Assembly (NCBI RefSeq): GCF_007859275.1
Contig: NZ_VOHC01000002.1
Span: 57,065-121,064, forward strand
From: Planomicrobium sp. CPCC 101079
GTDB taxonomy: Bacteria; Bacillota; Bacilli; Bacillales_A; Planococcaceae
DNA length: 64,000 bases
Reading direction: 5' to 3'
Shown here one piece after another: positions 9,293-17,500 of the stretch (the first letter of the stretch is position 1; every line of letters begins with the position of its first letter). The notes beneath the pieces were generated by a model, which was given only the letters and a program-made list of their open reading frames with translations, did not search any database and was not told the DNA's origin. A program made the position numbers and the translations under genes.

Positions 9293-9380
9293 ACTACTTC
9301 CCTCCGCTGGCATGGTCCAGATCAGGTTCAAAGGGTCCGAGCAATGCTCGTCTCAGCCGATATGCGGCTCCCCCAGTAGT
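9293..9380 (-). promoter_or_regulatory. TPP (THI-box) riboswitch aptamer
   Basis: Read on the minus strand, the element has the conserved TPP aptamer order. P1 is ACTACT (9380-9375) pairing with AGTAGT (9298-9293). GGGGGAGCC and GGCTGAGA form the pyrimidine-sensing arm. GGACCCTTTGAACCTGATC forms the pyrophosphate-side arm, and CAGCGGAGGGAAGTAG closes P1. No core element is missing. It is followed by a terminator (9235-9263) and then by lipM-lipA, so thiamine pyrophosphate should repress those genes by premature termination. That target is unusual for this riboswitch. Confidence 0.95.
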
Positions 9381-9494
9381 CAACTTTTATTTTCATTTGA
9401 GTAAAATTCTATCACATTGCAAACAAGAGAACAATGAATAGTAAGAAATTTCCTATTTATTTTTAAAATCTAATTTCGCATCACAATTCTGCCT

Positions 9495-10424
9495 TTAGCT
9501 TTGCAAAATCTCTTCGATTTCGTCCATCAACTCAGATTCAATCCGTATTTCTGCAGCCGCTATATTTGACTGCACCTGCTCCGGTCTTTTCCCTCCCGGA
9601 ATGACAGCATCGACTCCTGGCTGCTCAAGCAGCCAGGCCAGTGCCAAGTTAGAGACGTCCGTCCCTTTTTTGTCCGCTATTTTTTTCAGCTGTTCCACTT
9701 TATCAATATATTTTTCAAAATTTCCTGATTGGAACAACGGCGAACTATTACGCCAATCTCCTTCTTCCAATTGAAAATCTTTGGAGTATTCCCCTCCCAG
9801 AATACCATATGCTAACGGCCCATATGCAATGACCGAAATATTGTTTTGAACGCAATATGGAAGTAGATCTTTTTCGATTTCCCGCTGGAACATATTGTAT
9901 TGCAATTGGACAGCAGAAATTTCAAGGCTGCTATTGGCTTCTTTCAATTGTTCGAGCGAAACGTTTGAAACACCGATCGCCTTGATTTTCCCTTCCTGCT
10001 TCAGCCGTGACAATTCGGCCACCGCTTCACCAAGCGGCGTTTTTTCGTCTGGCCAATGGATATAATACAAATCCACAGAATCCAGCTGCAGACGCTTCAA
10101 GCTATCTTCCAAGGCGCTGCGGAGATAAGCCGGGTTATTGTCTTTTGTTCCGTTTCGCCAGTTGCTTCCGCCTTTTGTAGCGATAACATATTGATCCCGC
10201 CCGTACTCTTTCAGCACTTCACCGACCAATTCCTCTGAACGCCCTTCGCCGTAAACATCAGCAGTGTCGATAAACGTGATGCCTAAGTCTATTGCAGCGC
10301 GCACCAGATTTCTTCCATCATCCTCATTTAAATCTTGGTAGAGGTTATGTCCGCCTACCGCATTCGTTCCAAGGCCTAAAACAGAAATTTGAAGATCTGT
10401 TTTTTTCAATGTGGAAAATCTCAT
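9495..10424 (-). CDS. Aldo/keto reductase
   Basis: A 309-residue NADPH-dependent aldo/keto reductase with a TIM-barrel fold. The family signature GITFIDTADVYGEGRSE (about residues 48-64) supplies the catalytic Asp and Tyr, and GVSNVS and a C-terminal PGGKRPEQV segment contribute to NADPH binding. Relatives include Bacillus general stress protein YhdN/IolS. The substrate is unknown. Start taken as ATG 10422-10424, with GAAAGGA upstream; a TTG immediately before it is in frame. It appears monocistronic. Confidence 0.92.
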   Translation of the reverse strand: MRFSTLKKTDLQISVLGLGTNAVGGHNLYQDLNEDDGRNLVRAAIDLGITFIDTADVYGEGRSEELVGEVLKEYGRDQYVIATKGGSNWRNGTKDNNPAYLRSALEDSLKRLQLDSVDLYYIHWPDEKTPLGEAVAELSRLKQEGKIKAIGVSNVSLEQLKEANSSLEISAVQLQYNMFQREIEKDLLPYCVQNNISVIAYGPLAYGILGGEYSKDFQLEEGDWRNSSPLFQSGNFEKYIDKVEQLKKIADKKGTDVSNLALAWLLEQPGVDAVIPGGKRPEQVQSNIAAAEIRIESELMDEIEEILQS

Positions 10425-10561
10425 CAAAACATCCTTTCTATTGAATTCATTCTTTCAGAATAACCGGCCTGATTTTTTTCTTTGAAAAGAAAAACACCAA
10501 CTTATCCTGCCAGTAGTCTCTTTTACCCGCATTCCACAGATATATGTCAGCTCTTCAAAAT

Positions 10562-10586
10562 GATTAACTTTCCGATAAAAGGGAAA
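10562..10586 (+). promoter_or_regulatory. Possible sigma-B promoter
   Basis: GATTAA (10562-10567), a 13-base spacer and GGGAAA (10581-10586) resemble the sigma-B consensus GTTTAA/GGGTAT with 5/6 and 4/6 matches. It lies 38 bases before the start of the small membrane protein gene at 10624. Confidence 0.4.
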
Positions 10587-10623
10587 TGCAGAAGAAACAC
10601 TATTTTTGAATGGAGGAAGAAGA

Positions 10624-10911
10624 ATGGATAAATACAAGACACAGAATATCTTATACGCTGGAATTGCGGCGACCAGCATATACTTGCTTCTTAAAAATTA
10701 TAAAAAACAAAAAAATACGTATTGGATTTATAAAGATCACGATATTCGAAATAGCGTAGAAGTCGACCATAGAGAAAGCCCAAATGCAGCATATGACGAT
10801 GCAGAAATTGGACTTTCGGAACTTGATGCCACATACCGCGCCGAATGGACGTCAATGGGCTATCCCCTTACCAACCGCGAGCTTGAAGAAAATGAAAACA
10901 AATATAGCTAA
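10624..10911 (+). CDS. Small membrane-anchored protein of unknown function
   Basis: The 95-residue product has one N-terminal hydrophobic segment (about residues 9-23, ILYAGIAATSIYLLL) followed by a Lys-rich stretch and a charged soluble tail of about 65 residues. I do not recognise a family. GGAGG at 10612-10616 selects ATG 10624 over an in-frame ATG at 10606 that overlaps the ribosome site region. A possible sigma-B promoter lies upstream, so a stress role is conceivable. A weak bidirectional terminator follows at about 10916-10952. Confidence 0.7.
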   Translation: MDKYKTQNILYAGIAATSIYLLLKNYKKQKNTYWIYKDHDIRNSVEVDHRESPNAAYDDAEIGLSELDATYRAEWTSMGYPLTNRELEENENKYS

Positions 10912-10915
10912 AAAA

Positions 10916-10955
10916 GAAGCCGAGTTGGATGAAACACCAATTCGGTTTCTCTTTT
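10916..10955. terminator. Probable bidirectional terminator
   Basis: GAAGCCGAGTTGG and CCAATTCGGTTTC form an imperfect 13-bp stem (one mismatch) with A-run before and TCTTTTTC after, between two convergent genes. Confidence 0.6.
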
Positions 10956-10969
10956 TCGCTTGATATTCT

Positions 10970-11446
10970 TTACCAAGTATCCCTGCCTGAAGGAGGCGGC
11001 CAAGCTTCAAGCATTCTCCGGACCAGAACTGCTTGGCCAGTGTGGTAAGCATTGTGGAGAATAATGCCCATCAACCAGTCTGCACGTGTTCTTCCTTTGC
11101 CTTCCAGGCCTTTTTCCATCAAATCTTTTGCGGCTTCCTGTTCGGCTTCCTGCAAGCCGAACAGGAAGCGGGAAACTGTATTGTCCCATTCTTCCTCGCT
11201 TGCTGGAGCAGGTGAGTCCGGCCATGATTCTGCTGCATGTTCCGGGCTTTCCGGAGTTTCCCCTTTCAAATAAGCCAACATGAAGTCTTGCCAGTAAACC
11301 ATATGTTTGAGAAGTTCCCAGACCGAATGCGGGCAATTCCCCGGCTTTTCACCAGCCAATTGCCATTCCAGGCCAGCAAATACTGTCGCTGTGTCAACAT
11401 GTGCACCTTTACCATGAAACCCATTCTGAAAAAATTCCTTTTCCAT
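10970..11446 (-). CDS. DinB-family protein
   Basis: This 158-residue protein has the DinB/YfiT-like four-helix bundle pattern with the three spaced metal-ligand histidines: one in SVWELLKHMVYWQ, and two in HNAYHTGQ near the C-terminus. The family covers damage-inducible proteins, thiol-dependent S-transferases (bacillithiol, mycothiol) and other metal-dependent transferases. A bacillithiol-related role is possible but not shown. GGGGGAG lies before the ATG at 11444-11446. It is convergent with the small membrane protein gene. Confidence 0.85.
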   Translation of the reverse strand: MEKEFFQNGFHGKGAHVDTATVFAGLEWQLAGEKPGNCPHSVWELLKHMVYWQDFMLAYLKGETPESPEHAAESWPDSPAPASEEEWDNTVSRFLFGLQEAEQEAAKDLMEKGLEGKGRTRADWLMGIILHNAYHTGQAVLVRRMLEAWPPPSGRDTW

Positions 11447-11612
11447 AACGCTCCCCCTTCACTGCTGTCCCTTGGCGAAACAGTTCTGCTTCCGGTATAG
11501 TTTCGTACCAGGCATACCACTTTTCACGTATTGTCCAAAATCCTTGCATCCATCCCTCCCTATGGATAGTCAATGGCCGCTGAACTGCTGATTAATACCA
11601 TTCAACGTAAGC

Positions 11613-11657
11613 AAAAAAGCCTGCTTAGAAATCATTCGATTTCTTAGGCAGGCTTTT
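11613..11657 (-). terminator. Intrinsic terminator of the GT2 gene
   Basis: AAAGCCTGCTTAGAAATC and its near-perfect complement form a long stem that contains the GT2 stop codon itself. On the minus strand it ends in a T-run. Confidence 0.8.
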
Positions 11658-12635
11658 TCGATTTAACTGAATAACCGATTTGTTTTCCTTGCGTTTGTCA
11701 GCGTGCATACGGGAATAATATTCTTGCACCAAATAAACAGGTCGGCCTTTTGTTTCTTGAAAGACTTTCCCTAAATATTCACCGATAATCCCCAGGGACA
11801 GCAACTGGATGCCGCCGAGGAATAATATGACCGCCATCAGCGATGGATAACCGGGAACAGAATCATTGAATAAAAGAGTTCGCACCAATATGAAGAGCAT
11901 ATAAAGAAAAGCGCAAAGTGATACCGCCATCCCCAAGAATGAGGATATCCGCAACGGGGCAATTGTCGATGCCGTGATGCCGTCGACCGCCAAGTTGAAC
12001 AATTTGGGATAATTCCATTTCGTCGTCCCTGCTGCCCTAGGCTCACGGTCGAATAATATTTCTTTTTTGTTATAGCCGATCCAGCTGAACATCGCTTTCG
12101 TGTAGCGCTGGGTTTCCCGCATCTGGTTCAGCGCTTCGATGCATTTGCGGTCGAGCAGCCGGAAGTCGCCGGTATTGCTTTGGACTGGAATGGAAGATAC
12201 TTTTTTCAGCAGATTATAGTAGGACTCGGACGACCATTTCTTAAACCAGGTCTCGCCCGCCCGGCTTCTCCGCCTAGCAAACACATCGTCATAGCCTTGT
12301 TCCCAATAGCGCAGCATCTGCGGAATCAATTCCGGTGGATCTTGCAGATCCGCATCGAGAATGATGACCGCATCTCCGCGCACGTGGTCAAAGCCGGCAA
12401 GCATGGCGATTTCTTTCCCGAAATTCCGGGATAAATTAATATAAGAGATTTCCGGATGAAACACAGACATTCCCTTCAACATTTCCAAGGTACGGTCGGT
12501 ACTCCCATCATTGACGAACAAATATTCAAAACGGTAGTCCGGAATTTGGGATGTCACTTTTTTCAATCGCTCCAAGAGGACGGCAAGAACGGCCTCTTCG
12601 TTATAAGCCGGAATAAGAATTGTAATCAGCCTCAT
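11625..12635 (-). CDS. Polyprenyl-phosphate glycosyltransferase, GT2 (CsbB/DPM1-like)
   Basis: The enzyme of about 336 residues loads a sugar from a nucleotide donor onto undecaprenyl phosphate. The GT2 domain opens with ITILIPAYNEE, has FVNDGSTD (donor-binding Asp) and ILDADLQDPPE (the DxD-like metal site plus DPM1-type DLQDPPE), and a lipid-facing RQ/KRRSRAGE-like region; two C-terminal membrane helices (about 235-300) follow, as in CsbB and YkcC. It diverges from a GtrII-like transferase, and a YfhO protein lies 5 kb away, suggesting it supplies lipid-linked sugar to one or both. ATG 12633-12635 is my start; an in-frame GTG at 12647 is an alternative. Confidence 0.9.
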   Translation of the reverse strand: MRLITILIPAYNEEAVLAVLLERLKKVTSQIPDYRFEYLFVNDGSTDRTLEMLKGMSVFHPEISYINLSRNFGKEIAMLAGFDHVRGDAVIILDADLQDPPELIPQMLRYWEQGYDDVFARRRSRAGETWFKKWSSESYYNLLKKVSSIPVQSNTGDFRLLDRKCIEALNQMRETQRYTKAMFSWIGYNKKEILFDREPRAAGTTKWNYPKLFNLAVDGITASTIAPLRISSFLGMAVSLCAFLYMLFILVRTLLFNDSVPGYPSLMAVILFLGGIQLLSLGIIGEYLGKVFQETKGRPVYLVQEYYSRMHADKRKENKSVIQLNRKSLPKKSNDF

Positions 12636-12698
12636 CGTCTTCCACACCTTTCATGCATCTGTTCTTTTCTAGTTGAAATTGCAGTATAGTAGCTTGCT

Positions 12699-12726
12699 TT
12701 GAAATCGGGGGTTGCTATGCTATACT
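12699..12726 (+). promoter_or_regulatory. Sigma-A-type promoter of the GtrII-like gene
   Basis: TTGAAA (12699-12704), a 16-base spacer and TATACT (12721-12726) lie 53 bases before the ATG at 12779. A weaker sigma-B-like pair, GTTTTT (12734) and GGGAAA (12752), follows but would leave a leader only about 15 bases long. Confidence 0.6.
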
Positions 12727-12778
12727 TTCGATAGTTTTTCCCCTATAACAAGGGAAATTTAAAACAAAGGAGCAGCTT

Positions 12779-14320
12779 ATGCCAGAACAGTTATTATCCA
12801 AATGGATTCAACACGTTAAACCCCGCTGGAAGACGGCTTTTCTTTCCACGGTGATCATCGGCTTCTTAACCCATATGTATATATTTACCAATGCAATCCC
12901 GAATCACGATAGCTTAATTAATATATACACCCCTCAATTCAATTTTAATCTTGGCCGCTTTTATCTATCCCCGTTTAGTGGAATCAGTTCTTATTTTGAT
13001 TTGCCCTGGATCAATGGGATTCTGTCCATTTTTTACTTGGCAGTGTTTTCCGCCATGATTGCGGAACTGCTGGAATTGAAAAAAACGCTTTCCATCGTTC
13101 TAACTTCCAGCCTGATCGTCTCGTTTCCGGCAATAAGTGCCATTTTTTCGTATATGTTTACGGCAGACGGCTATATGGCAGGGTTTTTGCTTACAGCATT
13201 CGCTTTATTGCTGACGAAAAAATACAAGTATGGCTTTTTGCCAGGCTCACTACTGGTTTATTTCGCAGTGGGAATCTATCAAGTCAATTTACCACTACTC
13301 TTAACATTGACTACCCTTTTCTTGATTAGCGAAATCCTTTATAGACAGATTTCGTTAAGAAAATTTTTTACATACGTCCTTCGCTTTTTTGCATTAACTG
13401 CCATCGGCATGGCGCTTTATACTATCACATTCACGCTTTACCGCAATTTCTTTGCAGGTAAGGTGCGGGATTACCAAGGGTTGAATGAAGTAGGCAGTGC
13501 ATTCAGTTTATGGGATCCTATAATTCGGGTCCGCAATGCCTTTTCCCACTTTTTCTTCCGAGGTTTTGGCCCCGAGATGCCGGTCAATTTGTTTGAGATT
13601 GCTAACGTAGCCGTTTTTGCGTTGCTCCTGCTGGGATTTGTGATGTTCATCAGGCAGCGCAAACAAGCTATGGCAAAGCCCATGGTGGCCATTGCAGCTG
13701 TTTTGATCTTAAGCTTGCCTTTTTCGGCCTACAGCCTTTACTTTATTTCGCCTGGCGTGAATTACCATATGTTGATGATGCTGCCACTCATTCCATTTTA
13801 TTTACTGCCTATTCTTTTTTACGATAATTTTACAGCCTCCACTCAAAAAACAAAGCTGTTTTCTTGGGGAACCGTTCTTGTATCGGCAGTCGTCATCTTT
13901 AACTTTGCGTTGATTGCGAATATCTCGTATTTCAATATGAACTTGAAATATGAAAAATCGACCGCAGCAGTAAACCGGATCGTCAACCGCATTGAACAGA
14001 CAAGCGGCTACGAAAACGCCAGCAAACTGGCAATATTCGGAGAAATCGCTATGGAATCCAAACTGGCAACAGAGGATGTTCCAGAAAGTGTCCCACGGAT
14101 GACAGGGACGCTTGGGGATACTTTCTTGAGGTTTCCAAGCCATTACCAGTATATGATTGAAAATATGTATGGCATCTCCTATGATTTAGTAACACCTCAA
14201 GAATATGAAAGCATCTTGTCAAGCAGCGTTTATGCGGATATGGAAAGCTGGCCCGCTGCAGATTCGGTCCGGATTATCGGCGATACGCTCATCATCAAGT
14301 TAGGCGAAGAGCTCGAATAA
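12779..14320 (+). CDS. GtrII-like membrane glucosyltransferase
   Basis: A 513-residue polytopic protein with about eleven hydrophobic segments. The first outer loop contains AIPNHDSLIN and LGRFYLSP, the conserved acidic and LGRW-type motifs of the GtrII family (Pfam glucosyl transferase GtrII), which moves glucose from undecaprenyl phosphate to a cell-surface polymer. The soluble tail (about 400-513) faces the same side as the active loop. AAAGGAG precedes the ATG. The GT2 loader diverges from it across a 143-bp region. The acceptor (teichoic acid, polysaccharide or glycoprotein) cannot be seen from sequence. Confidence 0.85.
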   Translation: MPEQLLSKWIQHVKPRWKTAFLSTVIIGFLTHMYIFTNAIPNHDSLINIYTPQFNFNLGRFYLSPFSGISSYFDLPWINGILSIFYLAVFSAMIAELLELKKTLSIVLTSSLIVSFPAISAIFSYMFTADGYMAGFLLTAFALLLTKKYKYGFLPGSLLVYFAVGIYQVNLPLLLTLTTLFLISEILYRQISLRKFFTYVLRFFALTAIGMALYTITFTLYRNFFAGKVRDYQGLNEVGSAFSLWDPIIRVRNAFSHFFFRGFGPEMPVNLFEIANVAVFALLLLGFVMFIRQRKQAMAKPMVAIAAVLILSLPFSAYSLYFISPGVNYHMLMMLPLIPFYLLPILFYDNFTASTQKTKLFSWGTVLVSAVVIFNFALIANISYFNMNLKYEKSTAAVNRIVNRIEQTSGYENASKLAIFGEIAMESKLATEDVPESVPRMTGTLGDTFLRFPSHYQYMIENMYGISYDLVTPQEYESILSSSVYADMESWPAADSVRIIGDTLIIKLGEELE

Positions 14321-14328
14321 GGTGTTTG

Positions 14329-15000
14329 TCAGCTTTTTTCATCAGCTCCCAATTCCAGCGTCCCGCTGATTTCGATGCCATTTAACGCTTGGGTCGCCAG
14401 CCGGTCCGCTTCTGCATTCGATTTTCTCGGCACCAGTTCGTACTCCGGCTGGATGCCGAGTTTTTTTAATTTGTCGTCAATCCGGTCTGCCCACCGGGCC
14501 AAATCGGTTTCAAGCGCTGGCCAGTTTCCGCCCATCTGGTTGATCACCACTTTGGAATCCCCGATGAACCGCACAGGCAGATGATGGACATTCAATAGCT
14601 CCAATTCCTGGACGGCCAAATGCAGCGCTGCATATTCCGCTTCATTGTTTGATGTCAATTCCGAAGAAGGTGCATTTTGGCGCAACCGGTACGCCTTGCC
14701 ATTTTGGTCATAGTAAATCACACATCCGAGTCCCGAACGATTTGTCGCCACGTCAAAACCTCCGTCAAAATAGACCTCGATATTATGGGGTTCCGTTTCG
14801 ATTCCTTTTATATAGCCTTTCAACTCTTTTAGTGTCCACATGCTGTCAAACCGGTCAACAAACTGCAGGCTTCTTACGCGCCCTGTCCGCTCAATATCCT
14901 CTGCAATCAATACCGCTTGCGCTGCCGGCATTTCTTCCGAGCGGAAAAAAGTTTCTGTCCCCTTCGGTGTGCGGTAAGCCCATTCAATTCGAATATTCAT
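14329..15000 (-). CDS. RNase H-like domain protein (YpeP/ribonuclease HI-like)
   Basis: This 223-residue protein has an N-terminal region of about 70 residues and a C-terminal RNase HI fold. All four acidic catalytic residues of the fold are visible: Asp in EVYFDGGFD, Glu in SNNEAEYAAL, Asp in FIGDSKVV, and Asp in SNAEADRLA. It resembles Bacillus YpeP-type proteins ('reverse transcriptase-like' in automatic annotations). It may cleave RNA in RNA:DNA hybrids, although some relatives lack such activity in tests. Its stop lies 8 bases from the stop of the convergent GtrII gene. Confidence 0.87.
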   Translation of the reverse strand: MNIRIEWAYRTPKGTETFFRSEEMPAAQAVLIAEDIERTGRVRSLQFVDRFDSMWTLKELKGYIKGIETEPHNIEVYFDGGFDVATNRSGLGCVIYYDQNGKAYRLRQNAPSSELTSNNEAEYAALHLAVQELELLNVHHLPVRFIGDSKVVINQMGGNWPALETDLARWADRIDDKLKKLGIQPEYELVPRKSNAEADRLATQALNGIEISGTLELGADEKS

Positions 15001-15234
15001 AGCTGCTACCCCTTTTCATATTCATGTACTTTAATGTACTTGTCTTATTTCCGTTTCAGCAGCCTGTAAACACCCACCCACTAGCAGCTTTTAAAATACA
15101 CATTATTAAAATATTTTGCTTCCATTCTTATAATTTAATGCCGCTTATTTTATAATTAATTCAAAAACGCTCTTCAGTTAAAGGGGAATGGAAAAGTTGC
15201 AACAGCCAGTTGTTAAAAAACGCAAAACCAATTA

Positions 15235-15744
15235 TTGTCTTGGTTCGTTTTGATCATTGGTGGATTATTTTTGATTTCCACTTTGCCGTATATGTTGATT
15301 TTGTTATTTATGCCGCTCTGGAAACCGGACGAAGTCAGCATGCTTTCCATGATATTTACTGTGATTCCTGTCAGTATATGTGCACTTGTGATCTGGACAA
15401 TGCGCAGGGCCTATAAAACGGTGCGATCCATTAAAACCTTGGCAACCTGGCAAGCACCGGACTTAGAACCGGCGACCCAAAACACCGGAGCCGAACCGCC
15501 TCATGCAGTGAAAAAACCAGTCTGGCCTTGGTTGGTTATCGTTCCCGGCGCTTTGCTGCTGCTCTCTATGGGGCCAGGTGCTATGATGCTGCCAATCATG
15601 CCCTTGTATTTAGCAGCTATGTCCACCGATTCAGGAACAGCGCCAAGCTATGTGCCTGCACTCTTAGTCATTATTGGATACGCATTGATTTGTGGATATG
15701 TCGTGCTGCTTGTAAGAGCGATAAAAGCGCTGCGGGCAAAATAA
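15235..15744 (+). CDS. Hypothetical membrane protein, probably with a frameshifted N-terminus
   Basis: The open frame encodes about four hydrophobic segments in two pairs (residues 3-28, 34-56, then about 97-130 and 140-163), with a polar linker rich in Pro and Thr. No family recognised. The frame's first possible start (TTG 15235) has no ribosome site. An AAAGGGG site sits at about 15180-15186 with ATG 15188 or TTG 15197, and translation from there gives a lysine-rich cytoplasmic head (QQPVVKKRKTNY) but runs into TGA at 15251-15253. A single missing base near 15236 would join the head to the first membrane helix. Either a sequence error or a recent frameshift is likely. Confidence 0.6.
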   Translation: MSWFVLIIGGLFLISTLPYMLILLFMPLWKPDEVSMLSMIFTVIPVSICALVIWTMRRAYKTVRSIKTLATWQAPDLEPATQNTGAEPPHAVKKPVWPWLVIVPGALLLLSMGPGAMMLPIMPLYLAAMSTDSGTAPSYVPALLVIIGYALICGYVVLLVRAIKALRAK

Positions 15745-15783
15745 AAAGAACTTTCCAAGCAAATGCTTGGAAAGTTCTTTTTA
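15745..15783. terminator. Bidirectional intrinsic terminator
   Basis: A perfect 17-bp stem (15745-15761 with 15764-15780) with a 2-base loop and T-run lies between the membrane protein gene and the convergent DUF695 gene. Confidence 0.9.
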
Positions 15784-15791
15784 GTTCTCAA

Positions 15792-16544
15792 TCATTCTAT
15801 TACTACAACGGTTTCCCAGCCATCGTATTCCCCTTGGAATCTCTCTGAAATTTCCAGCAGAAAATCGGTCAGTTCATCGATAGCATTGTATGTTACAAAA
15901 TCGACTCTTGAGATATATACCACGTAATTGCCTTCATCGTCTTTTTCGAATGAGCCTTCTTCAATTGTAAAACCTTCCCGTTGAATGCTGTTTGCAAACC
16001 GCTTCATCATCTTCTTATCTTGGAACAAAATAAAATGGTCCACTCTTCGCGGCGCTTCTAAATTATCGCCTGACAGCGCAAGTGTCTCCAATACATCTCG
16101 GTTGCCCATATGCTGAAATTGACAAGGATCCGGGTAAAGGAATTCAAAATAGAAATCCCAGCTCTGGGTTTCCTGCAGTTTAAAAACCTCCACTTCATAG
16201 CCGGCTAAAAAGTATAATTTGTTCGCAAGCAGTGCAAGCGGCTCCTCTTCTTCCTGCGGTGAATAAAAGAATATATCCCGATTGCCGTCAGTCGTCAGTT
16301 TGCCGACATTGGCATACATCTTAAGCTCTGCTGCTTCTAACAGCTCTTCTTCGATGAGGGCCAAACGGTCCGCTTCCACCCCGGCATGCAAGCCGTCCAC
16401 ATTAGGCTTTTTCAGAGGCACCCGTACTGCAAAGGCGTATTTGTACTCTTCCGCATTAAGTTCTTGCGAAACCTCCATATCCAAAACGATTGATGCCGGT
16501 TTGCCATCAATTAAATCCACATACGCATTCCAGTATTCCGACAT
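15792..16544 (-). CDS. DUF695 / RraB-like domain protein
   Basis: The 250-residue protein has a DUF695-type N-terminal half (about 1-130; typical acidic YSPQEEEEP segment) and a C-terminal half resembling the regulator of RNase E inhibitor B fold (about 140-245; DHFILFQDKKMMKRFANSI). This two-domain combination is widespread but its function in Firmicutes, many of which lack RNase E, is unknown. The start is ATG 16542-16544, supported by GGAGGG; a longer reading to 16598 contains the ribosome site in its coding sequence and is rejected. Confidence 0.8.
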   Translation of the reverse strand: MSEYWNAYVDLIDGKPASIVLDMEVSQELNAEEYKYAFAVRVPLKKPNVDGLHAGVEADRLALIEEELLEAAELKMYANVGKLTTDGNRDIFFYSPQEEEEPLALLANKLYFLAGYEVEVFKLQETQSWDFYFEFLYPDPCQFQHMGNRDVLETLALSGDNLEAPRRVDHFILFQDKKMMKRFANSIQREGFTIEEGSFEKDDEGNYVVYISRVDFVTYNAIDELTDFLLEISERFQGEYDGWETVVVIE

Positions 16545-16722
16545 TTCAATCCCTCCATCCCATGGATAATTTCTTGCCCAGATGCCATTCAATTGCAACC
16601 CTTATAGTAAGAGTTGAATTTATTATACTTTTTTTCAAAGAAAATGAAATGAAAATTTTCCGACTTTTGAAGTTTTACTTGCAGCCTCTGTTGTATAATC
16701 AGAAAAAAGGAGTGGTGTATCT

Positions 16723-17430
16723 GTGAAAATGGTCCAGGCAGGAACTGTTTACCAATTGACTTTCATGCCCCGTTTTTTTCCTGTGAGCTGCTATTTGGTT
16801 GAAGAAGAAAATGAACTGACATTGATTGATGCCGCGCTTCCCTTCAGTTCAAAAGGCATTTTGAAAGCTGCGAAGAAAATAGGCAAGCCAATTACGAACA
16901 TTATTTTGACACACGCCCATAGTGACCATATCGGTGCACTTGACACATTGAAGGCGAAGTTTCCGGAGGCTATGATATCCATATCATCGAGAGACGCGCG
17001 CTTATTGGCCGGAGACAAAAGCCTGCTCCCTGGAGAAGCCGGGCATCCGATAAAAGGCGGCGTTCCGAAAAACATTAAATCCAAGCCGGATATCCTTCTT
17101 CAGGAGGGGGATTTCATCGGTTCTTTAGAAGTGATTTTTTCACCAGGCCATACACCCGGCTCCATCTCCCTTCTCGACCGGCGAACCAATAGTTTGATTG
17201 CGGGAGATGCACTTCATACGAGAGGCGGCGTTGCCGTATCAGGCACCTTTAAACCACTGTTTCCATTTCCTGCCCTCGCCACATGGAATAAAAGAACCGC
17301 GCTTGCAAGCGCCAAAAAGCTGCAAAGTTTCCATCCCCATCTGCTGGCAGTTGGCCATGGAAGAATGATTCAAAATCCCGCGAAAGCCTTTCAAAAAGCC
17401 ATAAAGGAAAGCGAAAAAAATATAAAATAA
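16723..17430 (+). CDS. MBL-fold metallo-hydrolase
   Basis: This 235-residue protein has the metallo-beta-lactamase signature THAHSDHIGA (about residues 63-72, HxHxDH), a second metal ligand in SPGHTPGS (about 143), an Asp in IAGDAL (about 163) and a final His in VGHGRM (about 210). Such enzymes hydrolyse thioesters, lactones or phosphodiesters; the substrate is unknown. The start is GTG 16723, ten bases after AAGGAG; the ATG two codons later is an alternative. A perfect hairpin follows the stop. Confidence 0.9.
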   Translation: MKMVQAGTVYQLTFMPRFFPVSCYLVEEENELTLIDAALPFSSKGILKAAKKIGKPITNIILTHAHSDHIGALDTLKAKFPEAMISISSRDARLLAGDKSLLPGEAGHPIKGGVPKNIKSKPDILLQEGDFIGSLEVIFSPGHTPGSISLLDRRTNSLIAGDALHTRGGVAVSGTFKPLFPFPALATWNKRTALASAKKLQSFHPHLLAVGHGRMIQNPAKAFQKAIKESEKNIK

Positions 17431-17439
17431 GATGGCAAT

Positions 17440-17480
17440 GCCGCTTCCAAAACTTCCCGGTTTTTGGAAGCGGCTATTTT
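17440..17480 (+). terminator. Intrinsic terminator
   Basis: GCCGCTTCCAAAA (17440-17452) pairs perfectly with 17462-17474 and is followed by TATTTTATTT. It closes the MBL-fold gene. Confidence 0.8.
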
Positions 17481-17500
17481 ATTTGCACTCGCAAACCGGG

